A DNA stretch of 64,000 nt from Tannerellaceae bacterium (GCA_031257015.1 JAIRPK010000035.1:1-64000); one strand, 5' to 3'. Shown: positions 46,211 to 56,405, numbered from the stretch's first letter. The notes: generated from the letters alone by a model not told the origin. Numbers and translations: made by a program.

Positions 46211-47179
46211 ATGAACAAGATTCTAAAATGGCTCAATTGCATAATTCTTTTCCTTGCTGCAATAACTGGAATTGTTGATTTTATTTTCATAAAACAATCA
46301 AACAAAAAGATGGATTCATTGAAAATAGATTCTTATATAGATGAAATAGAAATGTTTAATGAAGAAATCCCCTCAAAGGCATGGATGATTAGAATCTTTG
46401 CACAAAATAATGGGAAAAATTTACTTAGCAAAAATAATATATGTATAAGTTTTGATACAACACATACAATTGTTAAACACTTTGTTGTATCAAATGAAGT
46501 AAAAGGTGAACTATATTTAACTAATGGTAATTTTCAATATGGTTTTGACAAATGGAAACCTAATGAAAAATTCATATTTGAAGTATTAACAACGTATGGA
46601 AATGGAATTAAACCGATAATAATTACAAATAACCGTGAGATACAAAGTATTGATATTGATGACAAACAATATGTTAGTTTTTATGATTCTTATTCTCCTA
46701 ATTGGTATGATTCTTATTTATCGATTGTTGATATGAACTTACCGAAAATAGTCAATCAACCAGATAGTTACAATAGTCAACATAATTTATTATATCGAAT
46801 TAAACAAAAAATACCTGAATGTTTTTTTCTAATTATAAAATGGTTGATTATATATGTTTGTATATATTTTGTCGTTTCTCCATTATATCAATTGTACGAT
46901 TTTGGAAAAAAACATATTCAATATTATAAATGGTTTTCAGAAAAGCATGAAAAATTTCATTCACTTTATAAGATTCTGTGTAGTTACTATAAATTAAAGA
47001 ATAACTTGGGATTTATTATTGAAGATAATGTTTTAAACAATGAATTATCAACAATATTTAATGAAGAATGTCCTGAAAAACCGGAAAATATTTTAAAATC
47101 AATAAGTATGATAATATTTTCTTTCATTTGTTCTTTTTGTTTTATCATAGCAATTTTGTGTCTTTATTATTACTTATGA
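46211..47179 (+). CDS. Three-segment membrane protein of unknown function
   Basis: The 322-residue protein has hydrophobic segments at about 5-28, 200-222 and 297-321. The first and second bracket a domain of about 170 residues, probably periplasmic, that is beta-rich (ELYLTNGNFQYGFDKWKPN). A cytoplasmic helical region lies between the second and third. No family is recognised. The stop codon overlaps the start of the next gene (ATGA), so the two are translationally coupled. Confidence 0.7.
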   Translation: MNKILKWLNCIILFLAAITGIVDFIFIKQSNKKMDSLKIDSYIDEIEMFNEEIPSKAWMIRIFAQNNGKNLLSKNNICISFDTTHTIVKHFVVSNEVKGELYLTNGNFQYGFDKWKPNEKFIFEVLTTYGNGIKPIIITNNREIQSIDIDDKQYVSFYDSYSPNWYDSYLSIVDMNLPKIVNQPDSYNSQHNLLYRIKQKIPECFFLIIKWLIIYVCIYFVVSPLYQLYDFGKKHIQYYKWFSEKHEKFHSLYKILCSYYKLKNNLGFIIEDNVLNNELSTIFNEECPEKPENILKSISMIIFSFICSFCFIIAILCLYYYL

Positions 47180-49512
47180 GAGATAATTACTACATATTAT
47201 TAGAGTTAGACCCTTCTGTAAGAGATGAGGCAAGCATTAACAAAGCGATTACCGCAAAACAGCAGCAGTGGTCGTCCGAAAGAAACCACCCGACAAAAGG
47301 CAACTTGGCGCAACAATATCTTGGAAAATTGTCGGATATTAAAACTGTTTTGCTTAACCCCGAATTAAGAAATACGGAAGCCGAAGAAGCAAAAAAGATT
47401 TTGCTTGTTGAAAAAGAAGAAAAGAACAAGAAATTAAAAACAGCGGCTTCTATTCTTGTAAAAAACGGCGAGATTAAGGAAAATGATTTGAAAGCCCTTG
47501 CCAAAAAGTTTAAACTTCTGGAAAATGAAATAACAACAATACTTAAAGTTCGAGTTATTAAAGAAGAAGTAACTTATAAGGATGATGGTATTCAGCTGTT
47601 GGACGAATCAGTTATCAAGAAAATTCGTTCCGATTTGAATCTTATAAGAAAAAAAGATTTGTTTGATTTTCTCGGATTGTTGCCTACTTCGTCCTGCACT
47701 GTTTTATGGAAAAAAGCAACAGAAATCTACAATCAATCGTCGAGAAATGCAAACAAGACGGCTGAAATAACCGCAACCAATTCGTTGGCAACTACCTGCC
47801 TAACCTATTTAAAAGATGAAACCGTAAAAAAACGGTATCAAAAATCGCTGCAATACGAATCTTTCGACGAAATAAAAGAGTTGATAGATTTGGCGGCAAA
47901 CGATGGCTCTATAAATGTCGCCGAGTATCAAAAATTGATTGCTGCCTGTACCGAAAAAGGGTTGCCGCTCGACAGAGCCGAATTTTACATTTACGATTAT
48001 TGTTTAAAGAAAAAGTATCCTCAACCTCAAAAAGTAGATAATCCCGAATACAGGAAGCAAGTACAATGCGGTGTTTGCGGTCACTTGAATGAACCGGCAA
48101 GCAATAATTGCACACAATGCACAACTCCGTTAAAACTTATTTGCCCCAAATGCGGCAATGCAGCAAATTCGATAGACAAAGGTTGTTCAAAATGCGGTTT
48201 CAGCATTGGTGATATGCCCAATGCTATTCCTTTAATAAGAGATGCAAAAGTAGAATTGGCTAATGGCAATTTTGAAACAGCAAAAAAACTTCTCAAAGAA
48301 GCCGAATTGCTTTGGGCTACACACCCCGACATAGTAAACATTAGGAAAGAACTTGAAAAGGAAAATGTAGTTGTTGAAAAAATAGCACAACTGATACGTG
48401 AAAAGAAATTTGTTGAGGCACAAAAGCAAATCATTGAATTAAAAAAGATAAACAATTCTAATTCAAGTATTCCCAATTTTGAAAGGCAGTGCAACGAACA
48501 TATTACGCTTGCGGAAAATTATTGCAGACAAGCAAGAACAGTACTAAGCGGAGATAGAAAATTAGATTTGTTTTTATCTGCATTGGAAGAATGTGCCGAT
48601 TACAATGATGCTATTCAAGGGGCTTCTTCAATACCGGTGGAGCCACCCACAAATTTAACGGTTACAAAAAACAAACAAACCGTTTCACTGCGGTGGACTG
48701 TACCCACTAACAACAAGGCACTCAAATACAGAATAATCAGGAAAGAGGGGTCGATTCCTGTCAGTGCATCTGATGGCGAAATCCTTGCAGAAGTAGAATT
48801 TCCAATTTATGATGATTTGTCAGCCAAAATCGGAAAAAATTATTATTATGCTGTTTTTTCGATAAGAGGTAAAAATTATTCCAATACAGGTGCTGTAAAA
48901 ACAGACCCTGTTTCTTTGGATATTGACATAGAAGAAGTTAAAAATTTGAAAGGGTATGTACGAGGCGGGATATTATATCTCGAATGGACTTTTCCTGCCG
49001 GTTGCGAAACGGTTAAAATAGAATATTCGCATTTAGGATTTCCCAATTCAAGTAATAACGCCAATTCAATCGCGGATTTTACAAAGGAGCAGTATGATAG
49101 AAAGCGTGGCTATGTTATCAATCAACCTGTCAGTCAAGATTACTATTTCAGAGTATATAGTTGTTTCAAAATCAATAATACCCCCTTTTATTCCAAAGGC
49201 GTTAATGTTTTGGTTACTAATTCAGCCCCCATTATTATCACATATAAAGTTGTAATAAAAAAATGGTTCTCACAATCCGCATACATTAAAATCAATAGTG
49301 ATAAACAAAATATTGTTTTACCCGAAATAATAGTGATAGCCAACCAAGAAGGTCGGCCGACAACCAAAAAGGATGGCAGGTGTATTATGACTATTCCCAG
49401 CCAACAAATGACTAATCTCAATATACCATTGCGTGAAGTGGAAGAACAACATATCCGATTGTTTTTTGCAAACGAAAACGATTATAATAAATATAGATTA
49501 AATCCAACATAA
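47176..49512 (+). CDS. J-domain-like, zinc-ribbon and FN3 protein
   Basis: I start at ATG 47176 (MRDNYYILLELDPSV), which overlaps the upstream stop; the earlier start at 47128 is inside the neighbour's membrane segment. The first 75 residues resemble a J-domain, but the HPD tripeptide that stimulates Hsp70 reads HPT (RNHPTKGN). A helical region follows, then two zinc ribbons near 298-345 (CGVCGHLNEPASNNCTQC; CPKCGN to CSKCGF), a TPR-like helical part (about 350-460), and two fibronectin-type domains (about 490-670, PTNLTVTKNKQTVSLRWTV). A beta-rich C-terminus ends the protein (778 residues). Confidence 0.75.
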   Translation: MRDNYYILLELDPSVRDEASINKAITAKQQQWSSERNHPTKGNLAQQYLGKLSDIKTVLLNPELRNTEAEEAKKILLVEKEEKNKKLKTAASILVKNGEIKENDLKALAKKFKLLENEITTILKVRVIKEEVTYKDDGIQLLDESVIKKIRSDLNLIRKKDLFDFLGLLPTSSCTVLWKKATEIYNQSSRNANKTAEITATNSLATTCLTYLKDETVKKRYQKSLQYESFDEIKELIDLAANDGSINVAEYQKLIAACTEKGLPLDRAEFYIYDYCLKKKYPQPQKVDNPEYRKQVQCGVCGHLNEPASNNCTQCTTPLKLICPKCGNAANSIDKGCSKCGFSIGDMPNAIPLIRDAKVELANGNFETAKKLLKEAELLWATHPDIVNIRKELEKENVVVEKIAQLIREKKFVEAQKQIIELKKINNSNSSIPNFERQCNEHITLAENYCRQARTVLSGDRKLDLFLSALEECADYNDAIQGASSIPVEPPTNLTVTKNKQTVSLRWTVPTNNKALKYRIIRKEGSIPVSASDGEILAEVEFPIYDDLSAKIGKNYYYAVFSIRGKNYSNTGAVKTDPVSLDIDIEEVKNLKGYVRGGILYLEWTFPAGCETVKIEYSHLGFPNSSNNANSIADFTKEQYDRKRGYVINQPVSQDYYFRVYSCFKINNTPFYSKGVNVLVTNSAPIIITYKVVIKKWFSQSAYIKINSDKQNIVLPEIIVIANQEGRPTTKKDGRCIMTIPSQQMTNLNIPLREVEEQHIRLFFANENDYNKYRLNPT

Positions 49513-49524
49513 ATATTTTAAATT

Positions 49525-51825
49525 ATGAGTAAAAAATTTATTTGCCCTTTCTGTTTTACAGAGCACGAATTGAGTAATATTCAGTTTCGGTGTCAAAACA
49601 CCGATCACGATAAATGCAAACTTGTTGAGGATAAAGAATATGCAAAGTTCAGAGGAATGGCATCAATGCAAATGCCAAGAGTATTTGCAGCACCAACAAG
49701 AAACAATGTTAGTGAAAAAGGGTGTCAGTGTCCGTATTGCCATGAAGACTCTACCAATCGTGTATGTCCCAGTTGTCATAATGATTTGCCTTATACGATA
49801 GGAAAATATCCAGATTTGATGTTTGCTTTCATTGGAGCCAAAGAGGCAGGCAAAAGTCATTATATTTCAGTATTGATAGATGCTATAAAAAATGACATTG
49901 GCAAAAAGTTTAATGCAAGTTTGCAGGCATTGGACGACAATACTACTAAAAAGTATCGCAACGAATTTTACAATCCGGTTTTTCAAAACAAGGAGATTAT
50001 CCCGGAAACAAAATCTGCAAGAACCGACTATAATAGTAAAATGCCTTTGATGTATTCCTTGTCATTCTTAAAGAAAAATTTGTTTGGTAGAGAAAAAATC
50101 TCCAACGTAAGTACGATTACATTTTTTGATACGGCAGGTGAAGACTTGAACGCAATAGACACTATGCGGACAGAAAATAAATATATCTACAATTCGCAAG
50201 GTATCATTCTGTTGATTGACCCGCTGCAAATTCCTGAGGTTCGCGACCAACTGAAATCCACAGGTATAAAATTGCCAAACGAAAATGCAGACACAGAAGA
50301 TATTATAGGTAGAGTTGCAAAGCTAATCAGACAAGCGTCCGGATTAACAAACATAAAAAAAAGGATAAAGATACCGATAGCAGTTGCTTTCTCCAAAATG
50401 GATGCACTCAATGAATTATTACAAGATAATCCGGACCTATTTTCATCAGGGAACCATAACGGGTTCTACAATCTCACAGACGCAAATTCTATCAGTACTT
50501 TGATAGAAAATTGTATGAACAAATGGGGTGGTAATGCTCTTATCCGTAACGTTAAAAGCAATTTTCAAACTTATTCTTTTTTTGGAATATCTGCTCTTGG
50601 GTCAAATCCGGACGAGTCAAAGACAATTCCCAAGTTCAGACCAACAAGAGTTGAAGACCCGTTTTTATGGTTACTTTATAAAAATGATATAATTAAAAAT
50701 AAAAAAACTAATGTAAAAACGGTTATAAATTTGTCTACTATAGTGTCATTCGTGATTCTGGTTTGCGTAGCGTTCTTCTATTTACTACCATCAAAAATCC
50801 AACAACCCTTGCAGAATGCGGAGGCATACTATGATATGGGAGATACTTACTATAACCAAAAAAAATATACCAAAGCCATACGTTCGTATCAAAAAGCCAT
50901 AGACATTGACCCAAACGATGCGTATGCATACCATATGATGGGAATTGCTTATTCTGAACAAAAAAATTATCCCCAAGCCATAAATTGTTATCAAAAAGTC
51001 ATAGACATTGACCCATACGATGCGGTGGCATTCTATAATATGGGAAATGCTTATTCTAAACAAAAAAATTATCCCCAAGCCATAAGTTCGTATCAAAAAG
51101 CCATTGACATTGACTCAAACTATGCGGATGCATACTATAATATGTGGGATGCATACTTTAAAATGGGAAATGCTTACTGTGCACAGAATAATTATACCCA
51201 AGCCATAAATTGTTATCAAAAAGCCATAGACATTAACCCAAACGATGTGGCGGCATACAATAATATGGGAAATGCTTACTATGAACAAAAAAATTATCCC
51301 CAAACCATAATCTGCTATCAAAAAGCCATAGACATTAACCCAAACGATGTGACGGCATACAATAATATGGGAAACGCTTACTATAAAATGGGGATTGCTT
51401 ACTATGAACAAAAAAATTATCTCCAAGCCATAATCTGCTATCAAAAAGCCATAGACATTAATCCAAACAATGCGGTGTTATACAATAATATGGGAAGTGC
51501 TTATTCTGAACAAAAAAATTATCCCCAAGCCATAAATTGTTATCAAAAAGCCATAGACATTGACCAAAACGATGCGATGGCATACAATAACATGGGGAGT
51601 GTCTACTACGCACAAAAAAACTATACACAAGCCATAAGTTGCTACCAAAAAGCCATTGACATTGACCAAAACTATGCAAATGCTTACTATTGGATGGGGA
51701 ATGCCCACATTCTTATGCAAGGAGAAGGGTTTATGTCGCAAGGCATAAGTTGCTACCAAAAGGCTGCACGATTGGGACACACGGAATCTCAATTTTTTTT
51801 AAGTAAGCATGGATTAAGTTGGTAA
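49525..51825 (+). CDS. Zinc-ribbon GTPase with transmembrane segment and TPR array
   Basis: N-terminal cysteine pairs (CPFCF at 7; CPYCHEDSTNRVCPSC near 75) form zinc ribbons. A TRAFAC-type GTPase follows: P-loop GAKEAGKSH near 103, DTAGED near 201 and SKMD near 290. The Walker A is close to those of the double-GTPase (DO-GTPase) families described in GTP-dependent conflict systems. A membrane segment lies at about 400-422 (VSFVILVCVAFFYLL). Residues 430-750 are a TPR array with nearly identical 34-residue units. The GTPase would face the cytoplasm and the TPRs the periplasm. The next gene starts at the following base. Confidence 0.85.
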   Translation: MSKKFICPFCFTEHELSNIQFRCQNTDHDKCKLVEDKEYAKFRGMASMQMPRVFAAPTRNNVSEKGCQCPYCHEDSTNRVCPSCHNDLPYTIGKYPDLMFAFIGAKEAGKSHYISVLIDAIKNDIGKKFNASLQALDDNTTKKYRNEFYNPVFQNKEIIPETKSARTDYNSKMPLMYSLSFLKKNLFGREKISNVSTITFFDTAGEDLNAIDTMRTENKYIYNSQGIILLIDPLQIPEVRDQLKSTGIKLPNENADTEDIIGRVAKLIRQASGLTNIKKRIKIPIAVAFSKMDALNELLQDNPDLFSSGNHNGFYNLTDANSISTLIENCMNKWGGNALIRNVKSNFQTYSFFGISALGSNPDESKTIPKFRPTRVEDPFLWLLYKNDIIKNKKTNVKTVINLSTIVSFVILVCVAFFYLLPSKIQQPLQNAEAYYDMGDTYYNQKKYTKAIRSYQKAIDIDPNDAYAYHMMGIAYSEQKNYPQAINCYQKVIDIDPYDAVAFYNMGNAYSKQKNYPQAISSYQKAIDIDSNYADAYYNMWDAYFKMGNAYCAQNNYTQAINCYQKAIDINPNDVAAYNNMGNAYYEQKNYPQTIICYQKAIDINPNDVTAYNNMGNAYYKMGIAYYEQKNYLQAIICYQKAIDINPNNAVLYNNMGSAYSEQKNYPQAINCYQKAIDIDQNDAMAYNNMGSVYYAQKNYTQAISCYQKAIDIDQNYANAYYWMGNAHILMQGEGFMSQGISCYQKAARLGHTESQFFLSKHGLSW
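50815..51720 (+). repeat. 102-bp tandem repeats coding the TPR array
   Basis: About nine 34-codon units (core NYPQAINCYQKAIDIDPND) are almost identical at the DNA level; blocks such as TATCAAAAAGCCATAGACAT recur unchanged. Two units carry a short extra piece (AYFKMGNAY and AYYKMGIAY), probably left by unequal exchange. Shadow open frames on the minus strand here come from the repeat. Confidence 0.85.
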
Positions 51826-54321
51826 ATGGAATACACAAAATCAATAAATATGAAAATATTACAATCAATATACACATCTTGTCGAATAGGGCAATCGGGA
51901 AATTCGGGTTTTCAGTTTTACTCGTATTCCGATGGACTAACCGATGAAGAATTGTTGGAAATAGGACGGATTGGCAATTATATTGCACCTTCCAATTTAC
52001 CGTCAAACCCAACGCAAGCAGAAATTGAGACATTGTTCCCTGTTTCGTTCAGTTATTTTCGCTTAAACAGCGGACGGGTTGGCGTAATCCAAAGTGTTGC
52101 TTTAACACAGGATTATTCAGGTCGTCCGGGTAATTTTTTGGCTCATGCTTTCGTTTTAGAATCGGGTGAATTTCCTTTTTTGCCTGTAATGTTATATAAA
52201 TCAACCTCATTTAAGACGGATTTAAGTGCAGCAGAATGGAGTATGTCAACCGTTCCTGAAAAATTACCCGGCTTAGAAATAATTTCTTTGGCAAAAAATC
52301 CCGATATTTCGTTGGATAGTGTCAGAAGTTTTTTAGAAGATAATGATTCGGATGAGATATTGCCGAAGTTAGTCAATGCAGTTATTGAAAATTCGGAAAC
52401 CAACCGCAGAATTATATTGTCGGACAATTCGGAAAATGCTTTATTTTGGATTGTGGCATTGTCTTTTTCTTTTCCATTAAAATTGGCAAACCTATTGACT
52501 TTCACAACCTATTCTATCGACCCGACGCAGAATAATTTTGTTATTGCCGCCACCTCAACAGAAGGCAATCGTTTCGATTTCTACAACGATATGGCGTATA
52601 AATTTCAATTCTATATTTTCAATTTTGCTTTGCCAAAATTCAGTCCGATAGAATATTTCTCAATTTATGCAGACATAGCCAATACTGCACTATCTATTTC
52701 ATACGACCAATTCGAGAAACTGCAATCTTTCTTTAACAACTACAATTACCCTGCCATAAAGAAAGATATTGATGTCGTTTATAAATTGTTTGCGGCTTCG
52801 GGCGAAGGAACACAATTTAATGGCGATTGGCAGGAACTTCTTCAGTTTATGCTACAACACGCAAAAGACGAATCGCTGAAGTTGTTTATAACCGCTTATA
52901 AAAATTACCTTGAAAAAAATGTTGCAAACATTTATCTTGAAAATCAAAATATTGAAAAGTTCTTTTCTTTACTTGTGGATATTATCAAACGAACACGCAA
53001 CAGGACTGATTTGGAAGCCGTTTTTGAACTATACCAAACTTGGCTGTACGAAAGCATATTGAGCGAAAAAGGTAAGATAAATAATCAAATATATTTGCAA
53101 GACATACAAGAAAGAAACGAATTGATTTTCAAACAACTGCAAGTATTCAAAAGCGAGTTTAGCAGTTTGTTTTTTACAGACAAAAATATTAAATCACTGT
53201 GTAGTGCCATATCTGACAGTCAAGAATACAGTTTTGCAACGTATATTATTTCTGTTATTTTTCAAAATGTTTCCCTGTGTCAATACGATATTGCCCAATT
53301 ATTCAAAATGCTTTCTTTTAATGAGATAAAGAGCGTTTTATTGGCAAACAGCGAATTGAAAAGACAAATGATATTTCTGTGTACTAACCTGACCGATAAG
53401 AACAATTTTATATCTATCCTCATTTATTTTTCTGCGGATTTGCCGCCTCAAATTTTACTGTCCATTGCTGAACAAAACATTGTCAATGCAAGCTCGCTTT
53501 ACAGTCAGGTAAAAGAAATTGGAAACAGGAATTTATTACTTGATTTGTTTTCGTATTTTCAGGCAAACAACCTTATCACAAAAACGGAAACGGAAAAATT
53601 GATTCAATTTGCTGATAAAGAACAATATACAAGTCAGTTGCCACATTTGATTGAACAGTTTGAAAAACAAATCAGCATAGAGAAACTCGAAACACAAGAA
53701 TATGATGCTCTGAAAACAATTCACACAATAAAAGCAAAACGCAGCATTGCAACGGCAAACAGTATTTGCGAATTATCTATGTTATTGCTTGAAATCAAAC
53801 GACAGGAAAAGCCCAAAATTTCAGAGATTTTCAAATCTCTGACTTTTGACTTAAAAACGCTGCCCAATGATACTTTCCAACAATTCATTCCGACTTTCTT
53901 CCGCTTACTTATACCTTTGATAGACAACGATAAGGACTACTACTATATCTTTTTGTTTATCACAAATTGCAAGCTGGACGATACCATTCAGGATTTTCGG
54001 GACGAATGGTTGAATTATTACAAGAAAAATCCCGATGTAAATGCGATTGTTAATTTAATTCAGTTTTGTATAGATGTATTTACAACAGATAAATATGAAA
54101 TCAAATCAAAATTGAAAATCAAAGAGTTTGTCGCTACTGTTTTGGCAAAAACAGGAAAATCCGTAATGACAGATATGGATAACATTTTTTCTAAGAAAAG
54201 AGGTGACAACCTCAAAGAATGGGAAAAGATTTTGGAGCAAGCCAACGAAATCCGCAACAATACTTTTGCCGGAAAAGTAGATAGTTTTTTCAGTTCATTT
54301 TTTAAAAGAAAGGAAAAATAA
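51826..54321 (+). CDS. GAP1-type GTPase-associated protein
   Basis: The 831-residue cytoplasmic protein starts right after the GTPase stop (ATG 51826; a second ATG at 51850 is equally possible). The N-terminal domain (about 8-190) contains YTSCRIGQSGNSGFQFYSYS, SYFRLNSGRVGVIQSVALTQ and GRPGNFLAHAFVL, features I associate with the GAP1-N2 family. The rest is long and helical (GAP1-M/C-like). GAP1 proteins are encoded next to GTPases in predicted conflict systems and are thought to control or read out them. The activity is unproven. There is no membrane segment. Confidence 0.75.
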   Translation: MEYTKSINMKILQSIYTSCRIGQSGNSGFQFYSYSDGLTDEELLEIGRIGNYIAPSNLPSNPTQAEIETLFPVSFSYFRLNSGRVGVIQSVALTQDYSGRPGNFLAHAFVLESGEFPFLPVMLYKSTSFKTDLSAAEWSMSTVPEKLPGLEIISLAKNPDISLDSVRSFLEDNDSDEILPKLVNAVIENSETNRRIILSDNSENALFWIVALSFSFPLKLANLLTFTTYSIDPTQNNFVIAATSTEGNRFDFYNDMAYKFQFYIFNFALPKFSPIEYFSIYADIANTALSISYDQFEKLQSFFNNYNYPAIKKDIDVVYKLFAASGEGTQFNGDWQELLQFMLQHAKDESLKLFITAYKNYLEKNVANIYLENQNIEKFFSLLVDIIKRTRNRTDLEAVFELYQTWLYESILSEKGKINNQIYLQDIQERNELIFKQLQVFKSEFSSLFFTDKNIKSLCSAISDSQEYSFATYIISVIFQNVSLCQYDIAQLFKMLSFNEIKSVLLANSELKRQMIFLCTNLTDKNNFISILIYFSADLPPQILLSIAEQNIVNASSLYSQVKEIGNRNLLLDLFSYFQANNLITKTETEKLIQFADKEQYTSQLPHLIEQFEKQISIEKLETQEYDALKTIHTIKAKRSIATANSICELSMLLLEIKRQEKPKISEIFKSLTFDLKTLPNDTFQQFIPTFFRLLIPLIDNDKDYYYIFLFITNCKLDDTIQDFRDEWLNYYKKNPDVNAIVNLIQFCIDVFTTDKYEIKSKLKIKEFVATVLAKTGKSVMTDMDNIFSKKRGDNLKEWEKILEQANEIRNNTFAGKVDSFFSSFFKRKEK

Positions 54322-54324
54322 ATT

Positions 54325-54477
54325 ATGCCACAATTGATTGGATATATATTGTTAATTGCTGCGTACATTTTTGTAGCCGGAGTTGCTATGTCAATAGGCG
54401 CAGTGTTTGGCTGTTGCATAGCCCTTTATAATTATTGCTGTGCTTTTTTTAATAATGTTAAACCTGAAAAAATTTGA
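54325..54477 (+). CDS. Small membrane protein, 50 residues
   Basis: An ATG 4 bp after the GAP1 stop opens a 50-codon gene that ends at 54477, 3 bp before the second GTPase. It is hydrophobic over most of its length (IGYILLIAAYIFVAGVAM, then a CC-rich stretch ALYNYCCAFF), with either one long or two short membrane segments and a charged tail. The tight packing and clean start support it as a real gene. Confidence 0.7.
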   Translation: MPQLIGYILLIAAYIFVAGVAMSIGAVFGCCIALYNYCCAFFNNVKPEKI

Positions 54478-54479
54478 AT

Positions 54480-55826
54480 ATGAAGACACAACCCGCAATT
54501 AAAAATTATTTTTTCGGAAAAGCGTACGGTGACCTGAAAAATACAATCAGTGAGAGTTTTACGCGAAATACAGATAATGCAAAAGATTTTTTTGACAAAG
54601 CCGATGGAGCTACTCTGCCTTCGTTCTATTGGGGATTGAGCATAGCGACTTATGTATTTGGCACAGCAGTATTTTTGTTTTGCAGTGCGTTTCATATTGT
54701 ATTTTTAAGTTTAGTGACAATTATCATATACCTTTGTTTTTCGTTTATATGGCTGTTAGATGCAGGTTATCGGAAATATCAAAAAATATTTACTGCTTGT
54801 CCACACTGTTATACGAAGAGTATTTTGCCTGTTTATCATTGTCCCAAATGCAACGCAAAACACGACCAGTTATGGGCTGGTCCTTATGGTATTTTACAGC
54901 GCACTTGTAAATGTGGCGAAAAACTGCCAACGACCTTTTTCAATGGGCGAAAGAAATTAACCGCCTCGTGTCCCAAGTGCGATAAATCTATTGAATCGTT
55001 GGAAACGCGACCGATAGCAATACCAATTATCGGTGCGCCTTCTGTTGGAAAAACATTCTTTGTTTTTTCATTGGTTTGGTATATCAAAGAGCAGTTTGCA
55101 AGAACAAAAGGTTTTGTGTTCAAATTTATGAACTCCTATAATGAAAATAATTACAATTCCGAAATTTCTATCTTGCACAGAGGGCAATATCTCAGAAAAA
55201 CGGTAGAAAACAATCCGATTGCTTTGAATTTCTTTTTAACTAAAAACAAATCCAAATCACTGTTCTTTTTCTACGATTCGGCAGGCGAGGCTTTTTCAAG
55301 TACGCAGAATTTAGTGCAACACAAATTTTACGATTATTTCAATGGATTGATATTCATTATTGACCCATTTTCGATACCGTCTGTTTATGCCAAATACCAA
55401 AGCAATTTATCAGGTAATACAAGTATTAAGCCGAGTATAACACCATTGGAAGATGTTTATGATGCTTTGATTATCAATCTTGAAAAGAATTACAAGATTA
55501 AAACTACTGAAAGAATATCAAAACCTGTTGCAATCGTTTTTTCAAAAGTAGATGCTTTCGATTTGCAAAATATCATAGGAGAAAATGCCGCGCAAAAAAT
55601 TTTAAAAACAGAAGAAACGGTAAAAACCATAGAAGAAGCAAGAAGAGAAGTATGCAAAGCGTTTCTTAAAAACAACGAACTGGAAGCATTGTACCGAAAA
55701 ATAGAATGGAAATTTGGTAATTCTCAATTCTTTGCGGTAAATTCAAGTGGCAAAGATTCTATTGGAATAGATAAGGTTGCAAATTGGCTTTTGGGCGAAA
55801 TAGATAAATCATATAAAAATATTTGA
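54480..55826 (+). CDS. Membrane-anchored zinc-ribbon GTPase
   Basis: The start is ATG 54480 (MKTQPAIKNYFFGKAYG). The 448-residue protein has two membrane segments (about 50-95), two zinc ribbons (about 105-170, CPHCYTKSILPVYHCPKC and CKCG to CPKC) and a C-terminal GTPase: P-loop GAPSVGKTFF near 185, DSAGEAF near 265 and SKVDAF near 355. It is the second GTPase of the locus and differs from the first by lacking TPRs. Such pairs fit the double-GTPase systems with GAP1. It ends 3 bp before the next gene. Confidence 0.85.
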   Translation: MKTQPAIKNYFFGKAYGDLKNTISESFTRNTDNAKDFFDKADGATLPSFYWGLSIATYVFGTAVFLFCSAFHIVFLSLVTIIIYLCFSFIWLLDAGYRKYQKIFTACPHCYTKSILPVYHCPKCNAKHDQLWAGPYGILQRTCKCGEKLPTTFFNGRKKLTASCPKCDKSIESLETRPIAIPIIGAPSVGKTFFVFSLVWYIKEQFARTKGFVFKFMNSYNENNYNSEISILHRGQYLRKTVENNPIALNFFLTKNKSKSLFFFYDSAGEAFSSTQNLVQHKFYDYFNGLIFIIDPFSIPSVYAKYQSNLSGNTSIKPSITPLEDVYDALIINLEKNYKIKTTERISKPVAIVFSKVDAFDLQNIIGENAAQKILKTEETVKTIEEARREVCKAFLKNNELEALYRKIEWKFGNSQFFAVNSSGKDSIGIDKVANWLLGEIDKSYKNI

Positions 55827-55829
55827 AAT

Positions 55830-56405
55830 ATGAAATGTGCAAATCCAAATTGTCACTACGACAACAACAAAGGTAATTTTTTCTGCTATAATTGCGGCTA
55901 TCCATTATGGAAAACTATTATATTGGCTATCTTGTTTTGTGTAATTGCCATTGCTGCGATTTATTTTTATAATACACAACACTATAAAGTTATTTCCGCT
56001 ACAATCCAGCGTGTTTTTCCTGAGGAAGATGTTTATCAAGACGGACAAAAAGGAATAAAAATTCGTATCAAATTTATTACTAACAATATGAAAAATATTT
56101 CAGGAGAGTGTTGTGTTGCATTTTGCAATACAGCCCCAGGCAATACAGCATTAAAAAGTTACAATGATTTATATACTTTGATTGATGGCAATTTGGGTGT
56201 ATGGGAAGAGTTTGTTCCAAATTACGAAGATACAGAATTTGAAATGGAACTGTTTATGCCATACAGTGAATTGCAAAAGTCAAATGAAGGAAACAACATA
56301 TCCTTGGTGGGCTTTAAAGTTTATTTATGGGCTTTTCCGCCGTCGGAAGAGCCACAATTACTTGCAGATAATGGTGCTGTCTGTATAGTTTCGGATGGAA
56401 ATTAA
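55830..56405 (+). CDS. Zinc-ribbon membrane protein, copy 1
   Basis: A 191-residue protein. An N-terminal zinc ribbon (MKCANPNCHYD then FFCYNCGYPLW) is followed by one membrane segment (about 30-50, IILAILFCVIAIAAIYFY) and an exported beta-rich domain (about 55-190). The zinc ribbon stays in the cytoplasm beside those of the GTPases. The next gene has the same ribbon and membrane start but a different exported domain. Confidence 0.75.
   Translation: MKCANPNCHYDNNKGNFFCYNCGYPLWKTIILAILFCVIAIAAIYFYNTQHYKVISATIQRVFPEEDVYQDGQKGIKIRIKFITNNMKNISGECCVAFCNTAPGNTALKSYNDLYTLIDGNLGVWEEFVPNYEDTEFEMELFMPYSELQKSNEGNNISLVGFKVYLWAFPPSEEPQLLADNGAVCIVSDGN

Noticed and set aside
50738..51792. Several minus-strand open frames of 60-110 codons opposite the TPR array
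   Set aside because: They are shadows of the 102-bp repeats in the GTPase gene.
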